Source: Epiperipatus broadwayi
Lineage: Eukaryota > Onychophora > Udeonychophora > Euonychophora > Peripatidae
Direction: 5' to 3'
NCBI GenBank assembly: GCA_028023455.1
Contig: JAQFVV010012405.1
Coordinates: 10,780,423-10,844,422, forward strand
Length of the DNA stretch: 64,000 bases
Positions 35,811-47,016 of the stretch are shown here, piece by piece. The stretch's first letter is position 1, and each line of letters begins with the position of its first letter. Below the pieces are notes generated by a model. That model was not told the DNA's origin and ran no database searches. It saw only the letters and a program-made list of their open reading frames with translations. Position numbers and translations under genes: made by a program.

Positions 35811-35938
35811 TTCTTTCGACTCGATGATTGATAGAACTGTATAAATCTACTTCTGATGGGCGAGAATTATTATCTGATTTAATATTATATTTTCTATGTA
35901 AGGCAAATAAAACAAAGGAGTTTATCGAGTCGAAAGAT
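35811..35938. repeat. 14-bp inverted repeat inside the left LTR
   Basis: TCTTTCGACTCGAT (35811-35824) and ATCGAGTCGAAAGA (about 35925-35938) are perfect inverted copies. The right LTR lost the first arm by the 76-base deletion, and its second arm has a changed base (GAGTTGAAAGA). Confidence 0.8.
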
Positions 35939-35974
35939 TATTGGCATATAATTAAATAACAACATTAATAAATT

Positions 35975-36007
<33 letters not shown>

Positions 36008-36111
36008 ATATAATAAATGAACCACAAGTAAGAAAAGAGAAAGTTTAAAGACTAGAGGTTGAGAGAACTATGATATAAATTTAAAGTAGCATAAATAAAA
36101 GGTTTTATAAA

Positions 36112-36125
36112 GATTGTTACATTAA
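36112..36125 (+). repeat. Left target duplication of retroposon in LTR
   Basis: GATTGTTACATTAA; the right partner at 36346-36359 reads GATTGTTACATAAA. The empty site in the other LTR is at 41874-41887. Confidence 0.9.
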
Positions 36126-36345
36126 ACAGAGCAAAACTCTCCATACAGTATTGCCACGTATGCTAAACAGAGTAATCAATGGATGCCAGAAGGCTTGTGC
36201 ATAAAATCCCTATCTAATGCCTAATCATCCAATATTCCCAGACTAGTTTCTGGCTTGTGGCCTTCATCAGTGAGGAGCTTTGGATTTGAGAGCACTGCAA
36301 CAATTAATGTGCTAGTATAGGAAATGTGATCATGTGATGCTTAAT
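36126..36345 (+). mobile_element. SINE-like retroposon, GGCAAAACTC family
   Basis: This 220-base insertion is present in the left LTR and absent at the matching site in the right LTR, so its ends are exact. It starts ACAGAGCAAAACTCTCCATA and ends GTGATCATGTGATGCTTAAT. A target duplication of 14 bases (one mismatch) flanks it. That length fits LINE-type target-primed insertion and not a cut-and-paste MITE. No tRNA-like promoter, A/B box or coding frame was recognised. Confidence 0.85.
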
Positions 36346-36359
36346 GATTGTTACATAAA
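36346..36359 (+). repeat. Right target duplication of retroposon in LTR
   Basis: GATTGTTACATAAA, partner of 36112-36125. Confidence 0.9.
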
Positions 36360-37368
36360 AGAATAAAAGAGCTCTAAAAGGGAGTGAAGTGTAAAGTTCA
36401 AAACTGGCCAGAAAGTTTAAGGTTCGTTATGGAAACATATTACCCATTTCATCTGGGGCTGATTCTTAGTTTACACATCTGGGTTGGTAAAAAATGTAGG
36501 CATGCATTTAGTTGATTACTGGAACAGCATTTTAGTGGCTTTTCATAATTTTAGCAGCATGATTGGTCTGGAAAAGATTCAGCAGCTCCATTGAAGATTT
36601 TCAGGGGACTTCAGGAACCGATAGCCAGATTCCTGACGTTTAGCCCCTTACCATGATCGAAACACTATTTAAAACACACAGAGTTTACTGCACTTCTCTA
36701 CAACAAAGATGGCTTCTCCTCCTCTCCAAACTTTTCAGAGCTATATATACTGTCCTCTGATGCCTTCAGGCTAGCGCTTCTTTCATTATCAATGTTTTTA
36801 GATTTACTGGTTGTTTTTAGATACATTCCTTCGATAAGGCTTTCAAACTCATTAACTTGAATTCATTTTCTAATTAGCAAATGAATTCTTAAAATCAGAA
36901 AATGATTTTAATTAGGAAATCCTTATCTTTTTTTCTAATTAATAAAACTTTAACTGTTGTTTTTGGAAAGAGAAAATCTGAAAGCTTATCGAGAGAATGA
37001 AGCTTTTAATCATTAAAACTTTAACAAATTATGTAAAAGTAAAAAAAAATAGTCCCGACGCAATGAAACTTTTGAATAATTATATATATTTAAATATTTA
37101 CAAATATATACGCACAATCCATGCAGTTGTAATATATATAAATTCATGAATAATTTTATCATGAATTTATTAATAGAATTGATCAATTTAAATTGAAAGA
37201 ATTAATTTTAATATGCATTTATAAAATAAGTTTCCTTTATGGAAATTGGCATGGATTGAATGTATAAAGCCCCATTGCATCAGAAATTTAAGGTCAGTAC
37301 TAGGGTTTGAAGTGAGCTTATGGCTAGATGTCATGAAGCTAGGATCGAACTCAGATCCGACTGCTTCA

Positions 37369-37400
37369 TTTCATTTTACTTCAAAAAAACAATGAAAAAA
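37369..37400 (-). promoter_or_regulatory. Candidate polypurine tract
   Basis: On the minus strand the bases just before the 3' LTR read GAAGTAAAATGAAA, purine-rich except for two T. It is in the expected place for plus-strand priming, but is a weak example. Confidence 0.35.
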
Positions 37401-37644
37401 AATATCTTTACTTATATGTGATACAGTCACATAAGTGTACTCGACTAGTTGTTAGACTCTGGGAGAACAGCATGAGTGTGAATAATATCATCTGTACTAA
37501 TTACAAAAATTATACGTCTCATTGCGATCATTTTTTTAATATTATCTAGCTTATAAATAGGTCCGTTAATCAAGTCTCATTTTCCCTACAGTCGTGTCAG
37601 TCGGTCATCTGCATATGTATCTGTCTCTTCATTTAATGGTTATC

Positions 37645-38617
37645 TTATCGTTTCCGTGGATCAGGTGGCACATATGGTTTTAACTTTTGATAATGGTCAT
37701 AGTCTTGGTCTTTTCTGGTTGGTGTCAAGTTCTCATAGTCTATTGCAGTCAAAAAGTCTATGGTCTTTTCTAGTGACATAGGGCACATCCCAAGCATGAT
37801 TCTTTGGATCCATGGAGATAAATTATGCCTGATCATCTGGATGATGTGTTGGTCCTCATATTTGAAAGCTGTGAGGGACTTGAATGTGGTCACTTGCTGG
37901 ATGAAGTAGGCTGCGTATCCCTGTCTGCCATCTTGATACTTCTGGGTGTTTAGTCTATGCAAAATACCCTCCTGCCTTTCTTCACTCCAATATTTTTTTT
38001 AAAATGGTCTTTTCATATCCTTGGATCATGGCAGGTGGTTTTTTTAATAGCTTCCACCATGCCTCGGCAGTTTCTCTTAAGTAATGGCTGGCTAGGATAA
38101 CCTTTTCCTTTTCTGCTATAGAGTGCAGACAGAAAAATTCTTTAATGCTGTCTAGATGATCTATGGGCTTTTCTCCTGGGTTACCTCTAAAAATTTGAAT
38201 TTCTACAGAAGATATAAGAGATGGTCTCTGCAAGTTTCTTAGACTCATTTTGGAGTTTATTGTCTGTTCCATTTCTACTTTTGGTTTTATTTCAGTAGTG
38301 GTCTGAACATCTTTTTCCCTTTCTGTATTTATATCAGCTTCTTCCACCATTTCTTGATTTGACTCATCTTCTCCACTGTCATCTTCTTTGCTGTCCACAA
38401 CTTTTTTTGGTGTGGTCTGATCATCATCTCCTCTTGGAGCTTTGTAAGTGTCCATTGCTTGAGGATGCTTTGCAATCTCTGGGTTGGTTTGGGTCCCTCG
38501 TGTTTCCTCAAGCTTTAAAATCCTCTCCATCATCATCATCATTAGCTTCCTGTCTTCTCTCATTTCTCTGAGGATCATATGAAAAGTCTCTCGATTGTCG
38601 TGATCATCTTTAGCCAT
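37645..38617 (-). pseudogene. Retrotransposon gag (Ty3/gypsy-like), one frameshift
   Basis: Gag would form the particle shell that packages element RNA. The first piece (38617-37982, 211 residues) starts with a helix holding a run of five Met (residues 26-30), then an acidic linker (about 74-98). The retrotransposon gag core follows: FRGNPGEKPIDHLDSIKEFF (143-162), EKEKVILASHYL, and AWWKLL (186-191). The second piece (37962-37645) continues the core in another frame with a QDGRQGYAAYFIQQV block and ends PPDPRKR. The break falls at an A8 run (minus strand; 37993-38000), so it is either an indel or a slippage site. No zinc knuckle and no pol follow. The gag core appears otherwise well kept. Confidence 0.75.
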
Positions 38618-39944
38618 CTTTCTGCTTTGATGGTTGCACTTTTTCCTATTGATCTGATTTTTAAAAGTGATCTCTCATTCACTGGAGGTGGTTGAAGGTG
38701 CATCACTATCATCAGTCAATCCTTTATCTAATTGTTCTTCCATCTTTGAAAGTGAATAAATAATATAATAAACAATGTGAATCAAACTTATGACACCTTC
38801 TGTATACTTAAATAATATTTTTTTCTTCAGTACATTGAATTAGGTCTTTGACTACTGGTCCCATTGTCTTTATCTTCATTAGCTGCTGCGTATTATTTCC
38901 CCAATCTATGTAATCTGCCTTTTTTAGCTTAGTTTGCCTACGTTTTCTTGGTTAGCTCTTTCTATTAATTCTTTGAATGAGACATGTATTTTATTTAGAA
39001 AAAACTATTAAAGATAAGAAACAAACATTACTCACTTTCCCTCTGTTCAACTGTTCTCCCATGTCTGAAAAAAGGAACTATACAGGTGATTAGTGATATA
39101 CAAATATTTATACATATATATTAGCAGGTATTACAAGTAATTCTGTATTGGACACATTTGGTTTTTATTATTTAGACAACTGACCCACTACTGTGCTGAC
39201 AATCAAATTTGCTGACAAATTTATTTATATGGGCGCCAGTGAGCAAATGAGATCAATAGGGCAATGAAATAACCCATTGACCCCCAAACTACATATGACT
39301 GACTTAATTTTGTTTGATAAATGATTTGATTGATGAATATTTATTTCTTATTTATTAACAACTGATGTGTTCCTGACCTGATTTTAAATATAGAGTTTCA
39401 AATATTATTTTCACTAAGCATGATGCTTTCACACACAAAAAAAAAAATGTCAAAATTAATATTACACAATAACTTTTATTTGTTGATATCATTTTTAATC
39501 TTGCTAGCATGAAAGCATGTAAAACCATTTAAGCATTTTGTCAACTGCATTTGGCTGCTTGGTGTACACAAAAGGCCTTCACCTGCTTTGAGGTTACTCT
39601 AGAAATTATTGTCATTAAAGAGTATTGTCACACTGCATCGGACCGCTTGACAGGTAATTCCCAGTTTGAATGTCTTTGCCTACTTTGAGGTTACTAAGAA
39701 TACAGAGTGAACATTTAATATATGTGCTACCAAGCAATACTTTGAAATTTAAAACTTTTAACATGATATCATATTGGATATTTTAAATCATAACAACTGA
39801 GATGAATATAATTAATTTTGACACAGATGAAATACTTCATTTATTTTACCCCTTGCTTTCATCTGCTCTTACTACTTTCCTAACAATAATTTTCCTACTG
39901 TCACAAACACGTATAAACAAACGTATAATATATATACTGATATA

Positions 39945-40011
<67 letters not shown>

Positions 40012-40301
40012 CTTATTATTTTTCTTTGAATAATTATTCTGACTAACGAATCCTTTACTGATACAACATTAAAAAAATAATGTTTAAAACATTTAATTGT
40101 AAGAAAGACAATTACAAAATGACATTTTAATTTATTAAATCATTTCAGTTATGCGTTATAAATTGCATAACTTTTCTTCAAATATAAATAACATTCTATA
40201 AAATATCACTTTCTACTGAAATATTTAATTTATTGAGATCTCAATTGACTGAGTAACTAAGATCATAATTACTATCTACAGGGTGTGTGGGATTTATTAA
40301 A
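38618..40301 (-). other. Leader region of the LTR element
   Basis: About 1.7 kb between primer site and gag. It has a short acidic open frame (about 38741-38673: starts MEEQLDKGLTDD, ends after Ser-Ser-Glu at a stop) directly upstream of gag. A related MGEQLNRG block lies near 39060 and is followed by AAAGTGAGT, which looks like a splice donor. A TA array occupies 39950-40009. The rest is AT-rich. Confidence 0.45.
39950..40009. repeat. TA dinucleotide array
   Basis: About 60 bases of TA repeats inside the LTR element. Confidence 0.95.
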
Positions 40302-40326
40302 TCGAGCTCCAACAATTGGGCGACCA
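40302..40326 (-). promoter_or_regulatory. Candidate primer binding site (tRNA-Lys type)
   Basis: On the minus strand the bases TGGTCGCCCAATTG then TTGGAGCTCGA resemble the reverse complement of the 3' end of a tRNA-Lys (TGGCGCCCAACGTGGGGCTC) with a few changes. It starts 12 bases inside the 5' LTR, farther than usual. A TGG also sits right at the LTR edge but its following bases fit no tRNA I recognise. Confidence 0.5.
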
Positions 40327-40338
40327 AAAACATAACCA

Positions 40339-42895
40339 TGTACCAGTCAAAAAACCCACCAAAAGAACTGCAAGTTGGATCCAAACTCAGCTGAAACAAA
40401 ACTGAATTCAAACCCAACTCAACAGCTCAGATTAGTAGAAATCTAAATTGACGGCACAGTGCTATGCACCAAGAAACTAGCGCAATGGTTGGTGAAGATC
40501 TGAGACCCCTGAACTGACATTAATATCTGATAATAAACTGAATAAAAATAAATTTAAGTCGAATCATATGTATATGTTCAGGTTGCCAACACAGACAGTG
40601 AGCATTAACATTAAAATAATTATGAAAGAATTAAGAACTAAGAAACCAAGTGTGTTTAGAAAATATTTAATAATAATAATTTGTTTGATTTGAATTTTAA
40701 ATAAAGATTAAGTTAATTAATTCTAGTCCTTAAACAAAATTTATAATTATAATAAGAGTGGTGGTCCTCATTATATGCCAATGAATATTACACAATATTT
40801 GAAAGTCTATGTCTATGCCCCAACAAGGAATAAAAGGGAAGATAAAGGTATTTATTAATAAAAGGAAATTGTTACTCTAATTTTATACGAAAGAATGTGA
40901 GATTTATTTTCACATTCGCAAATCCATTCATGAAGAGCAAGATACGTATTTTAGGGCATAACTTTAATCTTTATTAAAAAACTTATTTTGAGATATAATG
41001 GAGAATTTGTTGGACATTAATTGAAATCACTTCATCATGAATTACGAGCATCAGAGCGGACTTTACTGGAACAGAGAGGTAACGGTGCTGATGAATTATG
41101 AGCTATAAAGTGAAATTGAAAGACGATAGCTAGTTGATGATCGAAGTCCTATAGCGGCTTGCATCTGATAAGTCTTATGCCCTTTGACTAATACGAACAG
41201 GAGAGGAAGTGATTTCTTCCTTGAAAATTTAAAATAACAGAAATATTATTACTGACCAGCCTAACAGAGCGGAAGATTGCCCTACACCAGCAACGTTCGA
41301 AGATGATGACTTAATAGTCATCGTTTGAATACTAAAACCCATATAGAATGCTCTACATGATGACTTGATCAGTTAATTAAAGTCAAACGAGCTTTTAATG
41401 AAAACTATTTTAAAGTATTTGTAAATCATATTAATTATGCCCCAATCATCGTGCCCTTACTGAATCTTAATAGCGAGTAACAGAAATTTGAATTAGAATT
41501 TATTTGATTCCTTTATTGGCCCTTTTGCAATAAAAACATTTTAAAATTATATATGAATAAATAAATATTAGTGAAACAAGAAAATAGTGGTGGCATAGAT
41601 TAGAAATGGAGCTAATAATTTATTATTAGCCAATTATAAAAATAACACACATTTAATATTATATTTTCTATGTAAGGCAAATAGAACAAAGGAGTTTATC
41701 GAGTTGAAAGATTATTGGCATATAATTAAAATAACAACATTAATAAATTACACAAATATATATATATAATATAATAAATGAACCGCCAAGTAAGAAAAGA
41801 GAAAGTTTAAAGACTAGAGGTTGAGAGAACTATGATATAAATTTACAGTAGCATGAATAAAAGGTTTTATAAAGATTGTTACATTAAAGAATAAGAGCTC
41901 TAAAAGGGAGTGTACAGTAAAGTTTGAAACTGTCTAGAAAAATTAAAGTTCATTATGGAAACATATTATCCATTTTTTCCAGGGCTGATTTTTAGTTTAC
42001 ACATCCGGGTTGGTAAAAAATGTAGGCATGCATTTAGTCGATTACTGGAACAGCATTTTAGTGGCTTTTTATAATTTTAGCAGCATGATTGGTCTGGAAA
42101 AGATTCAGCAGCTCCATTGAAGATTTTCAGGGGACTTCAGGAACCGATAGCCAGATTCCTGACATTTCGCCCCTTACCATGATCGAAACACTATGTAAAA
42201 TGCACAGAGTTTACTGCACTTCTCTACAACAAAGATGGCTTCTCCTTCTCCAAACTTTTAAAGAACTACTTATACTGTCCTCTAATGCCTTCAGGCTAGT
42301 GCTTCTTTCATTATCAATGTTTTTAGATTTACTGGTTGTTTTTAGATACATTCCTTCAATAAGGCTTTCAAACTCATTAACTTGAATTCATTTTCTAATT
42401 AGAAAATGAATTCTTAAAATCAGAAAATGATTTTAATTAGGAAATCCTTATCTTTTTTTCTAGTTAATAAAACTTTAAGTGTTGTTTTTGGAAAAAGAAA
42501 ATCTGAAAGCTTATAGAAAGAATGTAGCTTTTAATCATTAAAACTTTAACAAATTATTAAAAAGTAAAAAACAAATAGTCCCGATGCAATGAAACTTTTG
42601 AACAATTATATATATTTAAATATTTACAAATATATACGCACAATCCACGCAGTTGTAATATATATAAATTCATGAATAATTTTATCATGAATTTATTAAT
42701 AGAATTGATCAATTTAAATCTGAAAGAATAAATTTTAATACGCATTTATAAAATAAGTTTCCTTTATGGAAATTAGCGTGGATTGAATGTATAAAGCCCC
42801 ATTGCATCGAAAATTTAAGGTTAGTACTAGGGTTTGAAGTGGGCTTATTGCTAGATGTCATGAAGCTAGGATTGAACTCAGATCTGACTGCTTCA
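40339..42895 (-). repeat. 5' LTR (right copy), 2557 bp
   Basis: Partner of 34488-37368, beginning TGTACCAGTC and ending CTGCTTCA on the plus strand. It holds the empty site GATTGTTACATTAA at 41874-41887. As the 5' LTR it would carry the promoter on the minus strand, which I could not locate. The open frame 42089-42385 is matched by a disrupted frame in the other copy, so coding is unlikely. Confidence 0.85.
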
Positions 42896-42918
42896 ATCAA
42901 AATACATATAGATATAAC

Positions 42919-42949
<31 letters not shown>

Positions 42950-44452
42950 TATGTCTGAAATTGATTTAAAATAAAGATAAATATATTGATTGAAGTTCAT
43001 TTACAATATAGTGTTGGTAATTTGTTTTTTTTTTTAAATAAAACTTTCCAATTCTAAGCATAAATGTCAAAATTTTTATTTAATCCATTCATATTTTGAG
43101 GTGTTAAAGCAGCATTTTAGTTTTCTAAAATTCAAATTTGCATTTTTGGCCATCTGCTAAAAATTTTGCAAGCTTTTTTTTTATGTTTTTAAAATTCATG
43201 TATATATATTTTCTAATATTTTAAATATCAAAAAGTTCAAAAGATGGCAAAAAAATCAAATAGGTGGTCTGACAAAGGATCTCAAGCTTCACTGCTGATG
43301 GATAACCATTATATATTTTATGATCTCAAACCTTTTGGGGTTACTTTGAGAAAATATTATGATGGTGTAAAAAACTTCATTTTCTGTTTTGTTAATGTAT
43401 TAATATTGTAATTGTGTAACAATTATTAAAAATTAAAAATTAATGTTTTTACACATTTATTTTTCTGTTTTGTTAATGTATTAATATTGTAATTGTGTAA
43501 CAATTATTAAAAATTAAAAATTAATGTTTTTACACATTTATTTTTTGCAGAGATGTATTTTTAAATATGAAAGATTATTTCACATGATCGGTATTATATT
43601 TAGTAATATCATAAAAATTACAAAAAAAAAATGTAAAATTTTAAAGCATAAATTGATATATTTAGTAGTTATTTAAAAAAATTTGTTCAGATTTTTAAAT
43701 CAAATATAAAATAAAAAAGATTTTATTCATTTTGTAAATTGAATTATCATCTGAAATTTTATGATGTGCAACATTTTGTTTTGAATAAATATATTTTTTA
43801 AAATAATTCCAAAAATCAAAATAATTTTTAAAATAATTCCAAAAATCAAGTGTGAGTTTTTAAAATTTATTTAATTTCTAAGCAAAAATATCTATCAAAT
43901 ATGGTCACATTTATTATATTCTGATAAATAATAATGGTTTAATATCAAAATAAAAGTTGAATGCTTTATTCTAGTGAGAACAAAGAAATCTGTCAGAATA
44001 TTAGCAAAATTCTAGGTGATTAAAATAATATTTATTATTTTCAATCACTTATACATATACATAGATTATTATGTACACATAATAAATATGAAATATACAT
44101 AATGGGTATATATATCTAATGATATTTCAGCTATAAGTACCAAGTCAATTTACAGTATAATATAATTTTACATTTTTATTTACTATGCCCAATATTAAAA
44201 ATATAAAAAGTAGAGATAATTTTTTATGTTAAATGCTTTTATTTACTGAGTATTAAAAAGAAAATGAAGTATTTCTTCAACCACAATTTGAGTTTTTAGA
44301 TTTAAGTTGAAAAAAAAAGCATGGTGGGTTGGGGCAGAATTTAATTAAATCAATCTCTATTTTTTATAAAAATAGATTGAGTTAATTAATTTCTGAAACT
44401 TCTGTGTTTTTATTTCAAATTAAATCTAAAAATTTTAATTGTTACTAAAACA
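42896..44452. other. AT-rich DNA with two short tandem duplications
   Basis: An 81-base unit is repeated in tandem at 43380-43460 and 43461-43541 with no visible difference. A 28-base unit (TAAAATAATTCCAAAAATCA) is duplicated at about 43798-43850. A TA run lies at 42929-42951. Nothing else recognised. Confidence 0.7.
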
Positions 44453-44608
44453 GGCAAAACTCTTCATACAATAGTGCCACTCAGTGCAAACCAGAGTAAT
44501 CAATGGAATCCAGAAGGCTTGTGCATAAAATCTCCATCTAGTATTTACTCATCCAATATTCCCAGTTAAGTTTCTAGCCTGTGGCTATTGAAATGGTGAT
44601 CATGTGAA
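44453..44608 (+). mobile_element. Retroposon, GGCAAAACTC family, internally deleted
   Basis: Starts GGCAAAACTCTTCATACAAT, runs through TGCATAAAATCTCCATCTAG and TTTCTAGCCTGTGGC, then jumps directly to GAAATGGTGATCATGTGA. The CATCAGTGAGGAG middle part is missing. No clear target duplication. Confidence 0.7.
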
Positions 44609-44879
44609 CTTTTATTGTTGTTGAAGAAACATTTTTTTTACATTTTAATGCACAATAAATAGAGGCTTTTTTTTATCTCTATTCTTGTGCATTTTATTAT
44701 GTGATCAAAGGTTTTAAAATTAAATAATGAACAAAGTTTTTTTGGGGGGTGAAAATCATTACTTTTCTTTTATTAAGAATACTATTATTAAAATATTATT
44801 TTCTATTGTAATTATCAAATTTCTGTTATCATTTATAAAAGAAATAAGAATCCTGTTTAAAATGTTATTATCCTGTACA

Positions 44880-45236
44880 TGAGGGATCTGATTGACTTTA
44901 GGTCACATGGGTGTGATGAGAATCTCAGCCTTAGGGTGGCCTTTGAGTGTTCCACTATCAGATTTTCAATTGGATGTATGGTTGAAGAGTTGGAACATGG
45001 TTTGTTTTGAAGCCTGTCCATTAAAGTATGAAGATTGGCTATCTTAATATATATCTGAGCACTTATTGCATATATGTGTAGAGATGATAACCTGGACCAA
45101 CTGATGATCGCTGGTTTAGCATGAAATACATATATTGATGATTATTTATCTTTTTGACATATGTGTGTTCATGTCAGTGTTATGAAATAGAGTGGAGAAT
45201 GGTGGGTCATGTGAAAGTCTGTACTCATATCCCCTA
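44880..45236 (+). mobile_element. tRNA-Lys-like retroposon, half unit with inner hairpin arm
   Basis: Corresponds to the right half of the palindrome at 15294-15880: an inner arm (GTCCATTAAAGTATGAAGATT near 45018), then CTGGACCAACTGATGATCGC, then TTTTTGACATATGTGTG, ending GTCTGTACTCATATCCCC, a decayed tRNA-Lys-like end. Confidence 0.55.
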
Positions 45237-46243
45237 TATATTGCATATATTGATACAGATATATATAATAAGCCTGAATTTCAGTTATTATATAGTGATT
45301 ATTATTTTTTGACATACTTGCTATACATTTATGTTGTCTATATAGAAAATACATAAAAGGAAGTATTGTGAAGAGATAAAGAAAGAACATAATTTGCTTT
45401 TATTTGCTAAAACAATAATAAATAACATTGTTGTTTTTTTTAATTTGGGAAAGAATTTATAATTATTTAATATATTTTTTTAAAAAAGAAAATATATACA
45501 TACACATTTTTACTATAACTAAAGCATAATAACTTTATATGACTAAGATAACTAAATTTACTAAAAAATAATTTTTATTCAAATGCTTTTTGTCTCAAGG
45601 TCTTGAATACATATCATTTGTTTTAATAATTTCCTTCATTGAAGTATAATTCTAATGTTGAGAGCATGTACATTGATTTGTTCAGATTTTGTTTTCTTTT
45701 CATAAACATTAAATTATAATATATATTATTATAGTAATACTGATTATAAATAATTATGATTTACAGTTCATAAAGAACTTGCTCTCTGTTAAACCATTTA
45801 TCGTTTTAAACAAACTTTTAACTCAATATTATTTTAAATTTTATTCAGTGGAATAGCTACAGAAAAAATATAATTCACAATAATATTTATTTTTCTACTT
45901 TATTAAATATATATTTTAGATAACATTTCTTAGAATAAATTTCTATTTTTGTCATTGTCTCATTATCATTTTATTATTGATACATTTTATGTATTTATCC
46001 TTTTAACAATAGTATTTTTTTTATAATTTAAATATTGTAGAAATTAGGGAAAATTTTTCTAACAAGTTATATTTCTAAAAATAATGATACCAACAACCTA
46101 TTCTTTCAAATATTTAAAATTAATAATTGTCATGCACATCAGGATAAATATCTTTATAGGAGTATCCAAACTCATCTTCCATTTTTGTTTCAGTTTTCTT
46201 TGTAGTTATAACAATAATTGTACAGAGCATAATACAAAGAGGA
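45237..46243. other. AT-rich intergenic sequence
   Basis: No coding or repeat signal recognised. Confidence 0.5.
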
Positions 46244-47016
46244 TTAACTGCTTTTATGCTGATTTTTTTATTGGCCAAGTGAAGTAAAAGTTTTAAATTT
46301 TGAATTGGTCAATTCACAAAGTGAAGCATCAAAACACAAATTCAATCATCAAAATATATTTATCTTTTAATATTATATTCACTTTAGTTTCATTTGTAAA
46401 AAGTATATTAATAATTTGTCAGATTATGAAAGTGAAAGAAAGTTTTTTCAAAAATAATTTTATCTTTATAATTATAAAAAATATTTGCAATCGGAAATTG
46501 TAAAATGAATATTTTTAACCAAGAAAAATGTTTTATGACATCAGCGATTATCTTTGACAATTTTATCACTGAAAAAAAAAGTAAATAATTTGTTAAATTC
46601 TTAACTATTTTTCTAAAATAATTTTTATTTTTCATATATTTTATCAAAATAATTTATAACTTGGCAAAAAATACATTTAAAATAGTCTAAAACATTCGTT
46701 TATCATTTTCAAAATAAAACAAAAACATATCGTAACTTTTCAGGATTGACAGCCATTTCCTTTGTTGTCAAAATGTAACAGCCAATAAGATTCAAAGAAA
46801 ACCCTCCTATTTTTTGTTTAAGTTTTGATTACCATTTTATTGATTTTTTACTTGTAAAATAATTCAAGAGAGAGCAGCATCTTACAGAACTTTTTCTAAA
46901 TTTTCAAATGCAGGTAAAATCTTTACTGTACCGTTAAAAGTGATGGGATTTGGACAGTCAAAAGCCGATATGAAAATTGTCACATTTTTAATTGTGACTG
47001 GCAAAAAGTGAGTTAA
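46244..47016 (-). mobile_element. TTAA-flanked non-autonomous element (minus)
   Basis: TTAA at 46244-46247 and 47013-47016 bound a 765-base unit related, in inverted orientation, to 51207-51914 and more distantly to 51919-52874. Shared blocks include TTATTGGCCAAGTGAAGTAA, TTGGTCAATTCAC, AAAGTATATTAATAATTTGT and TTTACTTGTAAAATAATTCA. The right end reads GGCAAAAAGTGAG before TTAA. No coding capacity. Confidence 0.55.

Larger units (their letters stand above)
34488..37368 (-). repeat. 3' LTR (left copy), 2881 bp
   Basis: Aligns along its whole length with 40339-42895 with scattered substitutions. It is longer because it carries a retroposon at 36126-36345 plus its target duplication, and a 76-base segment that the other copy has lost between direct repeats ATTTAATA (35801 and 35877). 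Subtracting both leaves about 2571 bases against 2557 in the partner. A short open frame at 34613-34843 is not conserved as coding in the partner. Confidence 0.85.
34488..42895 (-). mobile_element. Large gag-only LTR retrotransposon
   Basis: Two long direct repeats (34488-37368 and 40339-42895) enclose 2970 bases that contain a gag frame on the minus strand. Both repeats begin TGTACCAGTC and end CTGCTTCA, the TG...CA termini expected of LTRs. A tRNA-Lys-like primer site lies just inside the right repeat and a purine-rich stretch just inside the left, both in the orientation of gag. There is no protease, reverse transcriptase, RNase H or integrase: only 276 bases separate the end of gag from the 3' LTR. 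The element is therefore non-autonomous. No target duplication is evident (TATAT left, ATCAA right). Confidence 0.8.

Noticed and set aside
36126-36345. Cut-and-paste MITE in the LTR
   Set aside because: The 14-base target duplication and lack of terminal inverted repeats fit retroposition better.
42089-42385. 98-codon frame in the right LTR
   Set aside because: The matching stretch in the left LTR is disrupted and no family pattern is visible.
34488-42895. Segmental duplication instead of LTRs
   Set aside because: The repeats begin TG and end CA exactly, enclose a gag frame in consistent orientation, and carry primer-site-like sequence; an LTR element explains more.
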